From Pseudomonadota bacterium (GTDB lineage: Bacteria > Desulfobacterota > JAPLJL01), in NCBI GenBank assembly GCA_026388615.1, contig JAPLJL010000012.1, positions 1 through 10,200 on the forward strand: a DNA stretch of 10,200 bases, in the 5' to 3' direction. Below the pieces are notes generated by a model. The model searched no databases. It saw nothing but the letters and a program-made list of their open reading frames with translations, and was not told the origin of the DNA. Positions 1-7,499 of the stretch are shown here, piece after piece (the first letter of the stretch is position 1; every line of letters begins with the position of its first letter). The translations under genes were made by a program, and so were the position numbers.

Positions 1-1
1 G

Positions 2-373
2 GCCCGGGTCTACCCCAAATCGGGCGGAGAGATCAGCATCTTCAGCGACTCGGGGCAGTATGATCTCGACCAGGACATCCTCTCCCTCCCCGGGGGTATC
101 ACCGCGGCAACCCACGACGGGCTCAAAATCGGGGCCGGGAAGGGATCTTTTAACAACAAATTGAAGGAACTGGTTTTCGAAACCTTCCTGACCGTGACCG
201 GACCCAACCTTTTTGCCCGGGGCGACCGGCTCAGGATCGATACCCATTCCGGCAAGCTTACGATCGAAAACGGCATCGAGGCCGACCTCACCCCGGCCAA
301 GATCCGCACGCTCCTTCAGATTCAAAATCCGGGCGGTAATCCCGGCGCGGGTCAACCGGCTAAATCAGGTTGA
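2..373 (+). CDS. lptC: LptC-like LPS export protein, C-terminal part (5' truncated by window edge)
   Basis: The reading frame is open from base 2 to a TGA at 371-373, giving 123 residues with no start in view. It reads as an OstA/LptC-type beta-strand protein. There is a 'YDLDQDILSLPGG' strand pair, then 'FETFLTVTGPNLFARGD', then 'IDTHSGKLTIENGIEADL', which is the repeating 'state of the chain / transform / label' pattern typical of LptC (YrbK/DUF1239). In that family LptC is anchored in the inner membrane and passes lipopolysaccharide from the LptBFG transporter to LptA in the periplasm. The last 15 or so residues are Gly/Pro/Ala-rich and probably disordered. The usual partners lptA and lptB do not follow; the next gene is an unrelated secreted protein 70 nt downstream. 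LptA shares the same fold and is the main alternative, but the pattern fits LptC better. The call rests on recognition of a weakly conserved fold. Confidence 0.6.
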   Translation, partial: ARVYPKSGGEISIFSDSGQYDLDQDILSLPGGITAATHDGLKIGAGKGSFNNKLKELVFETFLTVTGPNLFARGDRLRIDTHSGKLTIENGIEADLTPAKIRTLLQIQNPGGNPGAGQPAKSG

Positions 374-443
374 GGGTCAGGCCGCGGCGGGAACGATCAC
401 GAATGAGTTTTTCCTCGCCTGACCGGGAATTCGACCTCGATCA

Positions 444-3260
444 ATGAAAACTTTGATCTTTTCGCTGCTCCTGTCCCTGCTCGCCGTCCCGCCCGGCCAG
501 AATTTTTACCGCCTGGAAACCGAACATTTCGTGGTTAACTTCCCCGCCGGGCAGGAAGACCTGGCGGCGGAAATCTCCGGGATCGCCGAAGACGTCCACC
601 GGCGCCTCTCCCCCCTGCTTCAGTACACACCCCTGGAAAAAACTCAGATCGTCCTCACCACCCATACCGACATCTCCAACGGCCTGGCCACCACGTTTCC
701 CCTGAACACCATCGAGATCTACTCCGCCCCCCCGCCGGTGGAATCATTCCTCGCTTACCGGGATTGGATCTATACCCTGGTCCTGCACGAATACACCCAC
801 ATCCTCCACCTGGACCAGGCCCGCGGGTTGACCGCGGTCTTCCGGAAAATCTTCGGGCGGGTGATCTTTCCCAACGCAGTCGAACCCACCTGGCTCATCG
901 AGGGGATTGCCACCCACGCCGAGACCGAGCTGGGCGGCAAGGGCCGGGGGCGGAATCCCTTCTCGGACCTCGTGCTCCAAACCGCGGCGCGGGAAAAACG
1001 CTTTCCCCCGATTGACCGGGGCAGCGGGACCCTGGCCAGCTGGCCGGGCGGCAAATACCCCTACATCTTCGGATCGGGGTTCTACCGCTACCTGAGCGAG
1101 ACCTACGGCGCGGAAATGCCCTACCGGCTCGAGATCTCCCACTCCCGGATGTTTCTGCCTTTTCTGATCACTCTGAACTCAAGGAAAATCTTGGGGAAAA
1201 GCTACCCGGCCCTCTGGCGGGAATGGGAACAATCCCTTCGGGAAAAATCCCTGTCCCCGGCGGTTTCCCCGTCCGGAAACCCGGAGCCCCGGCTGCTCAC
1301 CGCCACTCACGAATTCACTTACGGGGCGAGGTACTCCCCTTCGGGCCGGGAAATCGTCTATACCCAGGAAAATCCCCGGGAGTATCCGGGGCTTTTCCTG
1401 ATCCCGGGCGACCGGCCGGACTCCCCGCGAAAGCTCGTCCTCCGCAACTCGGGGTCCACCCTGACCTTCGGCCCGGAAGGAAAATCCCTGATCTTCAACC
1501 AGGAGGAAATCAACTGGAAAACCGAGATCGTTTCGGACCTCTACCGGTTCGACTTGGAGGAGAAACGGCTGGTCCGGCTCACCCGCGGCCGGCATTTGAC
1601 CTATCCTGATTATTCCCCGGCCCGGGACGCGCTCGCGGCCACGCGCCTCCTGCCCGGGCGGAGCGAGATCATCCTGCTTGATCGGGCGGGTGACAACCCG
1701 GAAACCGTCTGGTCCGGAACCGCCGAACTCCCCCTCGCCTTCGAGCCCCGTTTCTCCCCCGACGGGCAGATCCTCGTTTTCTCCGCGGCCGACTCCTCCG
1801 GGAACCTGGATCTTTACCTCCTGGATCTTTCGAGCCGGAACCTCGAACGCCTGACCTCCGATCCCGGGGATGATATCTCCCCGACCTGGTCTCCGGACGG
1901 CAAAGAGATCATTTTCTCCTCCAGCCGGAACGGAAAATATAATCTTTACGCTTATTCCCCCTCCGGGAAGAATCTCCGTCAGGTCACTAATCTTGAAGCC
2001 GGGGCCTTCGCCCCCGCCGTCTCCCCGGATGGAAAAGAAATTATTTTTTCGGGCTACCAGGCTTCGGGATTCGATCTTTTCACTATTCCTTATGAACCGG
2101 AAAAATGGCATTCACTTCCGCCCGAAAACCCCGAACCAGTCTCTGCCACTGTTAATGGGAATAATCAATCCTTAGCCAACTTATCAACTCACCAACGTAC
2201 CAATTCTCCTGCGCCCTATTCCCCCTGGGCCGGTCTGATTCCCCGCTTCTGGCTCCCGTTTTATTCCTACTCCTCTTTGGATGGAACCGCAGTCGGGCTT
2301 ACCACTGGGGGCCGGGATGTCCTGGGCCGGCATCTTTATATCCTGAATCCCTTCTACCACACGGGGGCGAAACGGGTGGGGGGATACCTCTATTACGAGG
2401 AGAATTCCTTTTATCCCCGTTTTTCCCTTTCCGCTTCCTTGGATTACTCTCGGATGATATTAGGGCAGGAGGAATCCCGGAGCATTTCCTGGCAGCCTTC
2501 CCAGGAAAGCCGGGTGGCAGTCAGCTTCCCCTTTCTTTCCTATCAAAAATCAGCGGCTTTGGAGCTCGCCTTCAATCAAAACTATGAAAAACCCATTTGC
2601 GCCCAGACCTCCTGGGGAAAACCCTGCTCCCTCTGGCTCCTGGGACCGGAGGCGGCCTTCATCTACGACTCCGCCCGGGCCTTCCCTCTTTCCCCGGGAA
2701 CCATCCAGGGCCAGTGGGCGATCCTGGGGGTGGAAAAGACGTTCAGCATCCTGGAAGGCGAAGTGAAAAATATCACCCGTTTCCGGGTGGACGAAATGCT
2801 CTTTTTTCCCCTCCCCGCCCGGGCCGCGGCTTCCCTCCGGACCGGTTTCAGCTACCGGCCGGACAGCTCCTACCAGCTTACCCCGCGGGGTTATCCCGAC
2901 CTCTTCCCCAAATATGCCGCGCTGGTCGGCCTCAACCTGAAAACCATGCCCTGGGTCATCGAACGCGGACTTTCCACGCTGCCGGTCTACCTCAACCTGG
3001 TTTATCTTTCGGTCTTTTCCGATCTCGGGCTTTCCGGTTCCGATCTCTACGAACTGCATTCTTTCCGGGTCGGAGTGGGGGGCTCCCTCAACCTGAAAAC
3101 CACCTTCGGGTACGCGCTCCCGGTTTTTCTCGGGCTTTCCTGCGCCCGGGGGTTGAACGAAAATGGCGAAACCCAAATTTATGCTACAATTGATTACGAA
3201 TTTTGGAGCCTTGGCCATGAGCATAGAAGAAATCCGGAAATATTTTCCCGTCGTAGATGA
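444..3260 (+). CDS. Exported zinc-peptidase-like / TolB-type beta-propeller / outer-membrane barrel protein
   Basis: The protein has 938 residues. Residues 1-19 look like a signal peptide (MKT, then a Leu-rich core). Residues 20-270 resemble the peptidase MA-like gluzincin domain: HEYTH at 115-119 gives two zinc ligands and the general base, and Glu153 in 'WLIEGIATHAE' is the likely third ligand. Residues 285-550 carry PD40/TolB-like propeller blades, with repeats at 297-307, 437-448, 482-493 ('WSPDGKEIIFSS') and 526-537. Residues 560-594 form a low-complexity linker. Residues 598-920 are rich in alternating aromatic and polar strands with glycine turns, as in BamA-like surface-antigen barrels, and end in 'IDYEF'. 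I infer a secreted, outer-membrane-anchored protein with a possibly active peptidase domain facing the periplasm; the substrate is unknown. The SD is weak (GGGA at 425-428). The last 18 residues run past the expected barrel end and overlap the next gene by 44 nt. Confidence 0.8.
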   Translation: MKTLIFSLLLSLLAVPPGQNFYRLETEHFVVNFPAGQEDLAAEISGIAEDVHRRLSPLLQYTPLEKTQIVLTTHTDISNGLATTFPLNTIEIYSAPPPVESFLAYRDWIYTLVLHEYTHILHLDQARGLTAVFRKIFGRVIFPNAVEPTWLIEGIATHAETELGGKGRGRNPFSDLVLQTAAREKRFPPIDRGSGTLASWPGGKYPYIFGSGFYRYLSETYGAEMPYRLEISHSRMFLPFLITLNSRKILGKSYPALWREWEQSLREKSLSPAVSPSGNPEPRLLTATHEFTYGARYSPSGREIVYTQENPREYPGLFLIPGDRPDSPRKLVLRNSGSTLTFGPEGKSLIFNQEEINWKTEIVSDLYRFDLEEKRLVRLTRGRHLTYPDYSPARDALAATRLLPGRSEIILLDRAGDNPETVWSGTAELPLAFEPRFSPDGQILVFSAADSSGNLDLYLLDLSSRNLERLTSDPGDDISPTWSPDGKEIIFSSSRNGKYNLYAYSPSGKNLRQVTNLEAGAFAPAVSPDGKEIIFSGYQASGFDLFTIPYEPEKWHSLPPENPEPVSATVNGNNQSLANLSTHQRTNSPAPYSPWAGLIPRFWLPFYSYSSLDGTAVGLTTGGRDVLGRHLYILNPFYHTGAKRVGGYLYYEENSFYPRFSLSASLDYSRMILGQEESRSISWQPSQESRVAVSFPFLSYQKSAALELAFNQNYEKPICAQTSWGKPCSLWLLGPEAAFIYDSARAFPLSPGTIQGQWAILGVEKTFSILEGEVKNITRFRVDEMLFFPLPARAAASLRTGFSYRPDSSYQLTPRGYPDLFPKYAALVGLNLKTMPWVIERGLSTLPVYLNLVYLSVFSDLGLSGSDLYELHSFRVGVGGSLNLKTTFGYALPVFLGLSCARGLNENGETQIYATIDYEFWSLGHEHRRNPEIFSRRR

Positions 3261-4350
3261 ACTGATTTACCTCGACCACGCCGGGGTGGCTCCCCTTTCC
3301 ACCCGGGTGGTGGGAGCGGTGGAAGGGTTCCTCCAGCGGGCCTGCGAGGGCGGGGGCATCTTCACCCAGGAATTCGACCAGGAGGTGGAAAGGGTCCGCG
3401 ATCAGGCCGCCTGCGTGCTCGGGGCCCACCCGGACGAAATCGCTTTCGCCAAGAATACCTCCGAGGCCCTCTCCTGGGTGGCCGCGGGCATCAACTGGTT
3501 CCCGGAAGACAACGTCATTATCAACGACCTGGAGTTTCCCTCCAACGTTTACCCCTGGATGAACCTGAAGGAAATCGGCGTGGAGCTGAAAACCATCTCC
3601 GCCGTGGACGGCCGGATCACCCCGGAGATGATCGAATCCCAGCTCGATTCCCGCACCCGCCTGGTCGCCCTTTCCTCGGTCCAGTACCAGAACGGCTTCC
3701 GGGCCAACCTGGAACAGATCGGGAAGATCTGCCGGGAACGGGGTGCCCTCTTCTGCGTGGACGGGATCCAGAGCGTGGGGGCGATCCCCCTGGATGTCCA
3801 TGACGAGAAAATTGACTTCCTCGCCGCCGACGGCCACAAGTGGATGCTGGCCCCGGAGGGGGTGGCGATTTTTTACTGCCGCCGGGAGAACCTGGGGCTG
3901 CTCAAGCCCCTCTCGGTCGGTTGGAAAAGCGTGGTCAAACCCCGGGAGTTCGACCGGATTGATTTTACCCTCCGCTCGGACGCCGCCCGCTTTGAAGGCG
4001 GGAGTCTGAATATCATGGGCATCTTCGCCCTCGGTTCCGCCCTCGACCTCCTGATTGAACTCGGGATCGAGTGGATCTACGAGCGGATCCTCACCCTGAC
4101 CAACTACATTTACAAGGAAGCCAAGGAACGTGAGGTTCCGGTACTCTCTCCCTGGGGCAAGGGCGAACGTTCCGGAATCGTGAGCCTCAAGGTCCAGGAT
4201 CCCAAATTCATCCACCGCAAACTTCTCACCGAGAAAATCGTGACCGCGGTCCGGGGAAACGCCCTGCGGCTCTCTCCGCATTTCTACAACACCGAAGCCG
4301 AGATCCAGCAATTTTTTGAAACCCTGGAAAAGTTGACCGCCAAGAAGTAA
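3217..4350 (+). CDS. Class V aminotransferase-fold PLP enzyme (cysteine desulfurase-like, no catalytic Cys)
   Basis: I chose ATG 3217 (377 residues) over the in-frame ATG at 3163. GGAG at 3205-3208 sits 8 nt before it, and the protein then opens with 'MSIEEIRKYFPVVDELIYLDHAGVAPLS', the normal N-terminus of the family. The PLP site is complete: Asn80 in 'KNTSEAL', Asp182 in 'FCVDGIQSVGA' (pyridine nitrogen), and Lys208 in 'ADGHKWMLAPEG' (Schiff base). The 'RFEGGSLNI' segment at 258-266 matches the SufS/CsdA-type substrate loop. SufS enzymes carry a mobile loop with the sulfur-accepting Cys ('RxGHHCAxP'). Here the same place reads 'VRGNALRLSPHFYNTEAEI' (345-363), with Arg346 and Arg351 but no Cys. 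It therefore probably does not desulfurate cysteine in the standard way. Isopenicillin-N-epimerase-like, kynureninase-like or lyase activity is possible. No suf or isc genes are nearby. It is translationally linked to the barrel-protein gene by a 44-nt overlap. Confidence 0.85.
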   Translation: MSIEEIRKYFPVVDELIYLDHAGVAPLSTRVVGAVEGFLQRACEGGGIFTQEFDQEVERVRDQAACVLGAHPDEIAFAKNTSEALSWVAAGINWFPEDNVIINDLEFPSNVYPWMNLKEIGVELKTISAVDGRITPEMIESQLDSRTRLVALSSVQYQNGFRANLEQIGKICRERGALFCVDGIQSVGAIPLDVHDEKIDFLAADGHKWMLAPEGVAIFYCRRENLGLLKPLSVGWKSVVKPREFDRIDFTLRSDAARFEGGSLNIMGIFALGSALDLLIELGIEWIYERILTLTNYIYKEAKEREVPVLSPWGKGERSGIVSLKVQDPKFIHRKLLTEKIVTAVRGNALRLSPHFYNTEAEIQQFFETLEKLTAKK

Positions 4351-4380
4351 AAATCCCGGACGGTAACAGGCAGTAGGCAG

Positions 4381-4411
4381 CCTCCGGCCTGTAGGGCCTA
4401 CGGCCCGGAGG
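4381..4411. repeat. Imperfect GC-rich hairpin after the aminotransferase gene
   Basis: CCTCCGG (4381-4387) pairs with CCGGAGG (4405-4411), and the interior GTAGG/CCTAC (4391-4395 and 4397-4401) is itself palindromic. It lies about 30 nt past the stop codon and has no T-run, so it looks more like a dispersed palindrome or an RNA-stabilising 3' hairpin than a terminator. Confidence 0.5.
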
Positions 4412-4430
4412 GTAAGCAGCAAATAACCAC

Positions 4431-4519
4431 GTCATTGCGAGTGAGCTTCGCGAGCGAAGCAATCCCGGAATTTTAGATTGCTTCGTCGTTCCGCCTCAGG
4501 CGGCACTCCTCGCAATGAC
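4431..4519. repeat. REP-like palindromic element with GTCATTGCGAG ends
   Basis: The outer arms GTCATTGCGAG (4431-4441) and CTCGCAATGAC (4509-4519) are perfect 11-bp inverted repeats. Inside them CGAAGCAATC (4455-4464) pairs exactly with GATTGCTTCG (4476-4485) around an 11-nt loop. The whole 89-nt unit can fold as a nested hairpin. Elements with this 'GTCATTGCGAG...GAAGCAATC' signature are, from memory, widely dispersed in intergenic DNA of many bacteria. There is no reading frame inside, so any mobility would need a transposase acting in trans. It sits between two converging genes, a usual place for such elements. Confidence 0.75.
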
Positions 4520-4534
4520 AACCAAGAATAAAAG

Positions 4535-4565
4535 AAGGCGGCCTTTCGGCCGTCTTAATTTTTAT
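4535..4565 (+). terminator. Rho-independent terminator for the aminotransferase operon
   Basis: A 9-bp stem, AAGGCGGCC (4535-4543) with GGCCGTCTT (4548-4556), has one G-T wobble and a TTTC loop. 'AATTTTTAT' (4557-4565) follows and provides the T-run for + strand transcription. It is 185 nt past the stop codon at 4350, beyond the REP-like element. A-rich bases before the stem mean it might also work weakly on the other strand. Confidence 0.7.
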
Positions 4566-4576
4566 CACAAATAATT

Positions 4577-4665
4577 CTCCCCTCCCTCGAGGGGAGGGGA
4601 TAGAGGGGAGGGCGAACGATGCGTTTTTTCACCCTCTCCTTCATCCTCCCCCCTCAAGGGGGAGG
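4577..4665. repeat. Paired C-run/G-run hairpins (dispersed repeat type)
   Basis: Two hairpins of the same style follow one another. The first is CCCCTCCC (4579-4586) with GGGGAGGGG (4591-4599) around TCGA, and a G-rich tail repeats the motif at 4604-4612. The second is CCTCCCCC (4645-4652) with GGGGGAGG (4658-4665), a perfect 8-bp stem with a CTCAA loop. A pyrimidine-rich 'ACCCTCTCCTTCATCC' stretch joins them. No coding frame was seen. I recall similar C/G-run hairpins as intergenic repeats in genomes of uncultured bacteria. Confidence 0.55.
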
Positions 4666-4684
4666 AAAGATGTAAAGCCGCTCG

Positions 4685-4711
4685 AAAAAAAAGGCGGGGA
4701 TAAACCCCGCC
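4685..4711 (-). terminator. Rho-independent terminator for nrdJ
   Basis: Read on the - strand, a perfect 7-bp stem GGCGGGG/CCCCGCC (4693-4699 and 4705-4711, loop of 5) is followed by eight T residues (the A-run at 4685-4692). It lies 135 nt past the nrdJ stop codon and faces the + strand terminator at 4535-4565, so the two convergent units are insulated from each other. Confidence 0.75.
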
Positions 4712-4846
4712 GCAACTTCTATGATTGTCCGCAGGCTTCCCTCGGCCACAATGCCTCGGGATCTGATCGAAAAGCCTGCGCCTATCAGTTGTTTAGCTTC
4801 CCAGCTTTCTAGCTTTCTTAACTTAAAACTGCTTTCCCGCCGGAAA
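4712..4846. other. nrdJ 3' untranslated stretch with a 9-bp inverted repeat
   Basis: No gene was found. CGCAGGCTT (4730-4738) and AAGCCTGCG (4772-4780) are a perfect 9-bp inverted repeat around a 33-nt loop, so the nrdJ transcript could fold here. Next to it 'AGCTTCCCAGCTTTCTAGC' and 'AGCTTTCT' (about 4796-4818) form short degenerate direct repeats like the other low-complexity intergenic DNA. The role is unknown. Confidence 0.35.
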
Positions 4847-7426
4847 CTATTCGCACTTGGAAAAGCCGCAGGCCCGGCAGAAGAAGCAGCCGCTGGAGGA
4901 TTCCATCTGCCCGCCGCATTCCGGGCAGGTCCGGAAATCCGCCTTCCCGGAAACCGGGGCGGACTCCCGGGAAGTTTCCGGGGCGGCCAGATGCGGTTCC
5001 TCCACCCGGACCGGGTCGGGGGACGACGCGGGTTCCGCCGTTTCCGCCTCCGGGGTGGGGACGACCATCTCCGGCGACTCTTTTTCCTTATCCTTCAGAT
5101 AACGCGCGGTGGCCTTGGCGATCGCGTCCGCGCAGGAAAGGATCATGCCGCCGCCCTTTTCCCAGGCCGGCGAGGGACAGCGCACGCTCTGGAGCTGGCG
5201 GATGATGGACTCGGTATCCACCCCAGCCCGGAGCGAAAGGGAAATCAGGCGGCTGATCGCTTCCGCCTGAGAAGCGGCGCAGCCCCCGGCTTTTCCCATA
5301 GTGGTGAAAACCTCGAAGAGGCCGTGCTCATCCTCGTTGATGGTAATGTAGAGGTTTCCGCAGCCGGTGGTCATTCTCCGGGTATTCCCGTTGATCACTT
5401 CCGGACGCGGGCGGGGGGTCAGCCCCCGGGAGCAGACCTCGCCGGTCGACAGGGGGTCCTTCGCTTCCGGGGCCGCCTGGCCCAGGCCCGAGGTGAGCAC
5501 CTGGTTCTCTCGGCTGCCGTCCCGGTAGACCGTCACTCCTTTGCACCCCATTTCAAAAGCCTGGAGATAAACCCGGGTCACGTCTTCCCGCGTGGCCGAG
5601 CGGGGAAAGTTGACGGTTTTGCTGACCGCGTTTTCGGTATGCCGCTGAAAGGCCGCCTGCATCTTTATGTGCCAGTCGGGAGTGATATCATGGGCGCAGA
5701 CAAAAACCCTCCGCCAAGCGGACGGAATCTGGGACACTTTCTGCGCGTTCCCCTCCCGGGCCACCTCCTGGATCAGATCATCCGAATAAAAACCCTCTTC
5801 CCGGGCGATCTGCTGGAAAACCGGATTGAGATCGGGAAGCTTATCGTTATCCATCACATTCCGGGTATAAACCAGGGCGTAGAAAGGCTCGATCCCGGAG
5901 GAACAACCGGCGATGATGCTGATCGTCCCGGTGGGGGCGATGGTGGTGACGGTAGCGTTCCGGCGGGGGGGAAGACCGAGTTTGGCCCAGCGGCTCCCCG
6001 GGAAATTCGGGAACGGCCCCCGGGCAGTGGCGAGCTCCTCGGACATCTTCACCGCCTCGGAGTTGATGAATCCCATGACTTCTTCCGCCGCCTGCAGGGC
6101 GGGTTCGGAATCGTAGGGAATCCCGAGCAGGACGAGGAGGTCGGCAAAACCCATAACCCCGAGCCCGACCTTGCGGTTGGCCCGGGTCATCTGATCGATC
6201 TCGGGCAGCGGATAGCGGTTTACCTCGATCACGTTATCCAGAAAACGGACCGCGGTCCGGACCGTGCGGCGGAGGTGGGAATAGTCCACCCGGTAGCGCC
6301 GGGAAGAAAAACTCTTGGCGGTGGAGTAATCCCGGACTTCCTCAGGAATCCCCACCCCGTTGCTGGTGACCATCCGGGCCAGGTTGATCGAGCCCAGGTT
6401 GCAGGATTCGTAGGGGAGCAGGGGCTGTTCGCCGCAGGGATTGGTGCTCTCGATCTCCCCGATTTCCGGGGTCGGGTTTTCCTGGTTGACCCGGTCAATA
6501 TAGATCACCCCCGGTTCGCCGTTAAGCCAGGCTTTTTCCATAATCTGGCGGAAAACCTCGGGAGCCGAAAGCCTTCCCGCCGCCTTGCGGGTCCGGGGGT
6601 TGAACAGGTTGTATTCCTCCCCCCGGGCCAGGGCCTCCATGAACTTGTCGGTCACCGCGACCGAGATATTGAAATTATTCAGGCGATCGGATTTGGTCTT
6701 GGCCTCGATAAAATCGAGGATGTCCGGGTGATCCACCCGCAGGATCCCCATATTGGCCCCGCGGCGGGTCCCCCCCTGCTTGATCGTTTCGGTGGCGGCG
6801 TCAAAAACCGTCATGAAAGAAACCGGGCCCGAGGAAACCCCCTTGGTGGAGAGCACGGTATCGTTCTTGGGCCGGACTCGAGAGAAGGAAAAACCGGTGC
6901 CGCCCCCGCTTTTGTGAATCAGGGCGGTATGCTTGATGGCGTCGAAGATGCTTTCCATCGAGTCGCCTACCGGCAGGACAAAACAGGCCGAAAGCTGCCC
7001 GAGTTCTTTCCCCGCGTTCATCAGGGTCGGGGAATTGGGAACGAAATCTGAGGTGGCCAGGGCTTCAAAAAATTCCTGGGCGACTTCCCCAGTTTCCCGG
7101 CCCCCGGTTACCTTTTCCTCCGCGGCGGCAATCGCCTGGGCCACCCGGATGTACATCTCCCGGGGGGTCTCGATCACCTGGCCGTCTTCGTTCTTTTTCA
7201 GGTATCTCCGTTCGAGCACCCGGCGGGCGTTATCGGAAACCGAAACCGGGGGACTGGAAAAAGGCTGCGAACCCCGGGGGGCCAGCGGTCCCGGAAGCGG
7301 ATCGGAAAGATTGATTGCCATTTTAAAGGCTTTTTCCTCGACCGCGAGCGGTCGGGAATTGGCTTCCTGGTTTTCCGCGGATTTTGGCCTCTCGGAATGA
7401 AATTCCTGTTCCGTTCGCAAACTCAT
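4847..7426 (-). CDS. nrdJ: Adenosylcobalamin-dependent ribonucleotide reductase (class II)
   Basis: This 859-residue enzyme reduces ribonucleotides to deoxyribonucleotides using adenosylcobalamin to make a thiyl radical, so it needs neither oxygen nor a second radical subunit. 'NPCGE' at 329-333 gives the radical Cys331 with Asn329 and Glu333. Cys148 ('QLSACFVLP') and Cys342 ('YESCNLGSIN') are the expected disulfide pair; the 11-residue spacing of 331 to 342 matches the T. maritima enzyme as I remember it. 'SPTLMNAG' (132-139), 'HKSGGGTGFSFSRVRP' (171-186), 'APTGTIS' (497-503) and 'GCKGVTVYRDGSR' (627-639) are class motifs. A TSCPD domain follows (about 684-780), then a Pro/Glu-rich linker, and a C-terminal zinc ribbon (C834, C837, C847, C850, C853, C858) that carries the redox cysteines. 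No N-terminal ATP-cone is seen. AGGAG (7433-7437) lies 6 nt before ATG 7426. It is monocistronic, with its own promoter, terminator and probable NrdR control. Confidence 0.97.
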   Translation of the reverse strand: MSLRTEQEFHSERPKSAENQEANSRPLAVEEKAFKMAINLSDPLPGPLAPRGSQPFSSPPVSVSDNARRVLERRYLKKNEDGQVIETPREMYIRVAQAIAAAEEKVTGGRETGEVAQEFFEALATSDFVPNSPTLMNAGKELGQLSACFVLPVGDSMESIFDAIKHTALIHKSGGGTGFSFSRVRPKNDTVLSTKGVSSGPVSFMTVFDAATETIKQGGTRRGANMGILRVDHPDILDFIEAKTKSDRLNNFNISVAVTDKFMEALARGEEYNLFNPRTRKAAGRLSAPEVFRQIMEKAWLNGEPGVIYIDRVNQENPTPEIGEIESTNPCGEQPLLPYESCNLGSINLARMVTSNGVGIPEEVRDYSTAKSFSSRRYRVDYSHLRRTVRTAVRFLDNVIEVNRYPLPEIDQMTRANRKVGLGVMGFADLLVLLGIPYDSEPALQAAEEVMGFINSEAVKMSEELATARGPFPNFPGSRWAKLGLPPRRNATVTTIAPTGTISIIAGCSSGIEPFYALVYTRNVMDNDKLPDLNPVFQQIAREEGFYSDDLIQEVAREGNAQKVSQIPSAWRRVFVCAHDITPDWHIKMQAAFQRHTENAVSKTVNFPRSATREDVTRVYLQAFEMGCKGVTVYRDGSRENQVLTSGLGQAAPEAKDPLSTGEVCSRGLTPRPRPEVINGNTRRMTTGCGNLYITINEDEHGLFEVFTTMGKAGGCAASQAEAISRLISLSLRAGVDTESIIRQLQSVRCPSPAWEKGGGMILSCADAIAKATARYLKDKEKESPEMVVPTPEAETAEPASSPDPVRVEEPHLAAPETSRESAPVSGKADFRTCPECGGQMESSSGCFFCRACGFSKCE

Positions 7427-7452
7427 TTCCCTCTCCTGAATTGAATGAATTT

Positions 7453-7499
7453 TACCCAGATATTGTTATCCTTCGACCCGATCATACTACATATTGTAT
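7453..7499 (-). promoter_or_regulatory. Pair of NrdR boxes controlling nrdJ
   Basis: On the - strand the first box (7484-7499) reads ATACAATATGTAGTAT. It matches 13 of 16 positions of the NrdR consensus ACACWATATATWGTGT, with a palindromic ATAC/GTAT edge. Exactly 15 nt downstream, the second site (7453-7468) reads TAACAATATCTGGGTA, which keeps the CAATAT core but is weaker (about 9 of 16). Known NrdR operators are paired with centres about 31 bp apart, as here. NrdR is the zinc-ribbon/ATP-cone repressor of ribonucleotide reductase genes. The first box covers the -10 element and the second lies just after the likely transcription start, so binding should block transcription. The nrdR gene itself is not in the window. 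Confidence 0.75.

Noticed and set aside
375..424. Perfect 8-bp inverted repeat GGTCAGGC/GCCTGACC between the LptC-like gene and the barrel-protein gene
   Set aside because: The loop is 34 nt and no T-run follows, so it is not a convincing terminator; an 8-bp match is not rare in GC-rich DNA.
1179..2111. A 310-residue open frame on the - strand inside the barrel-protein gene
   Set aside because: It is antisense to the propeller region, is rich in Gly/Arg/Pro, and has no ribosome site or domain.
3163..3216. Longer start (ATG 3163) for the aminotransferase
   Set aside because: The added 18 residues (MAKPKFMLQ...) do not match the family N-terminus, they overlap the barrel gene further, and ATG 3217 has a proper GGAG site 8 nt upstream.
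3184..4422. A 412-residue open frame on the - strand opposite the aminotransferase gene
   Set aside because: It is a shadow of a clearly recognisable PLP enzyme; the antisense product has low-complexity composition and no family motif.
4721..7051. A 776-residue open frame on the + strand opposite nrdJ
   Set aside because: It is an antisense shadow of the GC-rich nrdJ gene: its composition is Gly/Arg/Pro-rich, no domain is recognisable, and the - strand protein matches class II reductases along its whole length.
7427..7480. Cobalamin riboswitch ahead of the B12-dependent nrdJ
   Set aside because: The leader from the likely transcription start to the ATG is only about 50 nt and lacks a B12-box-like segment; NrdR boxes explain the region better.
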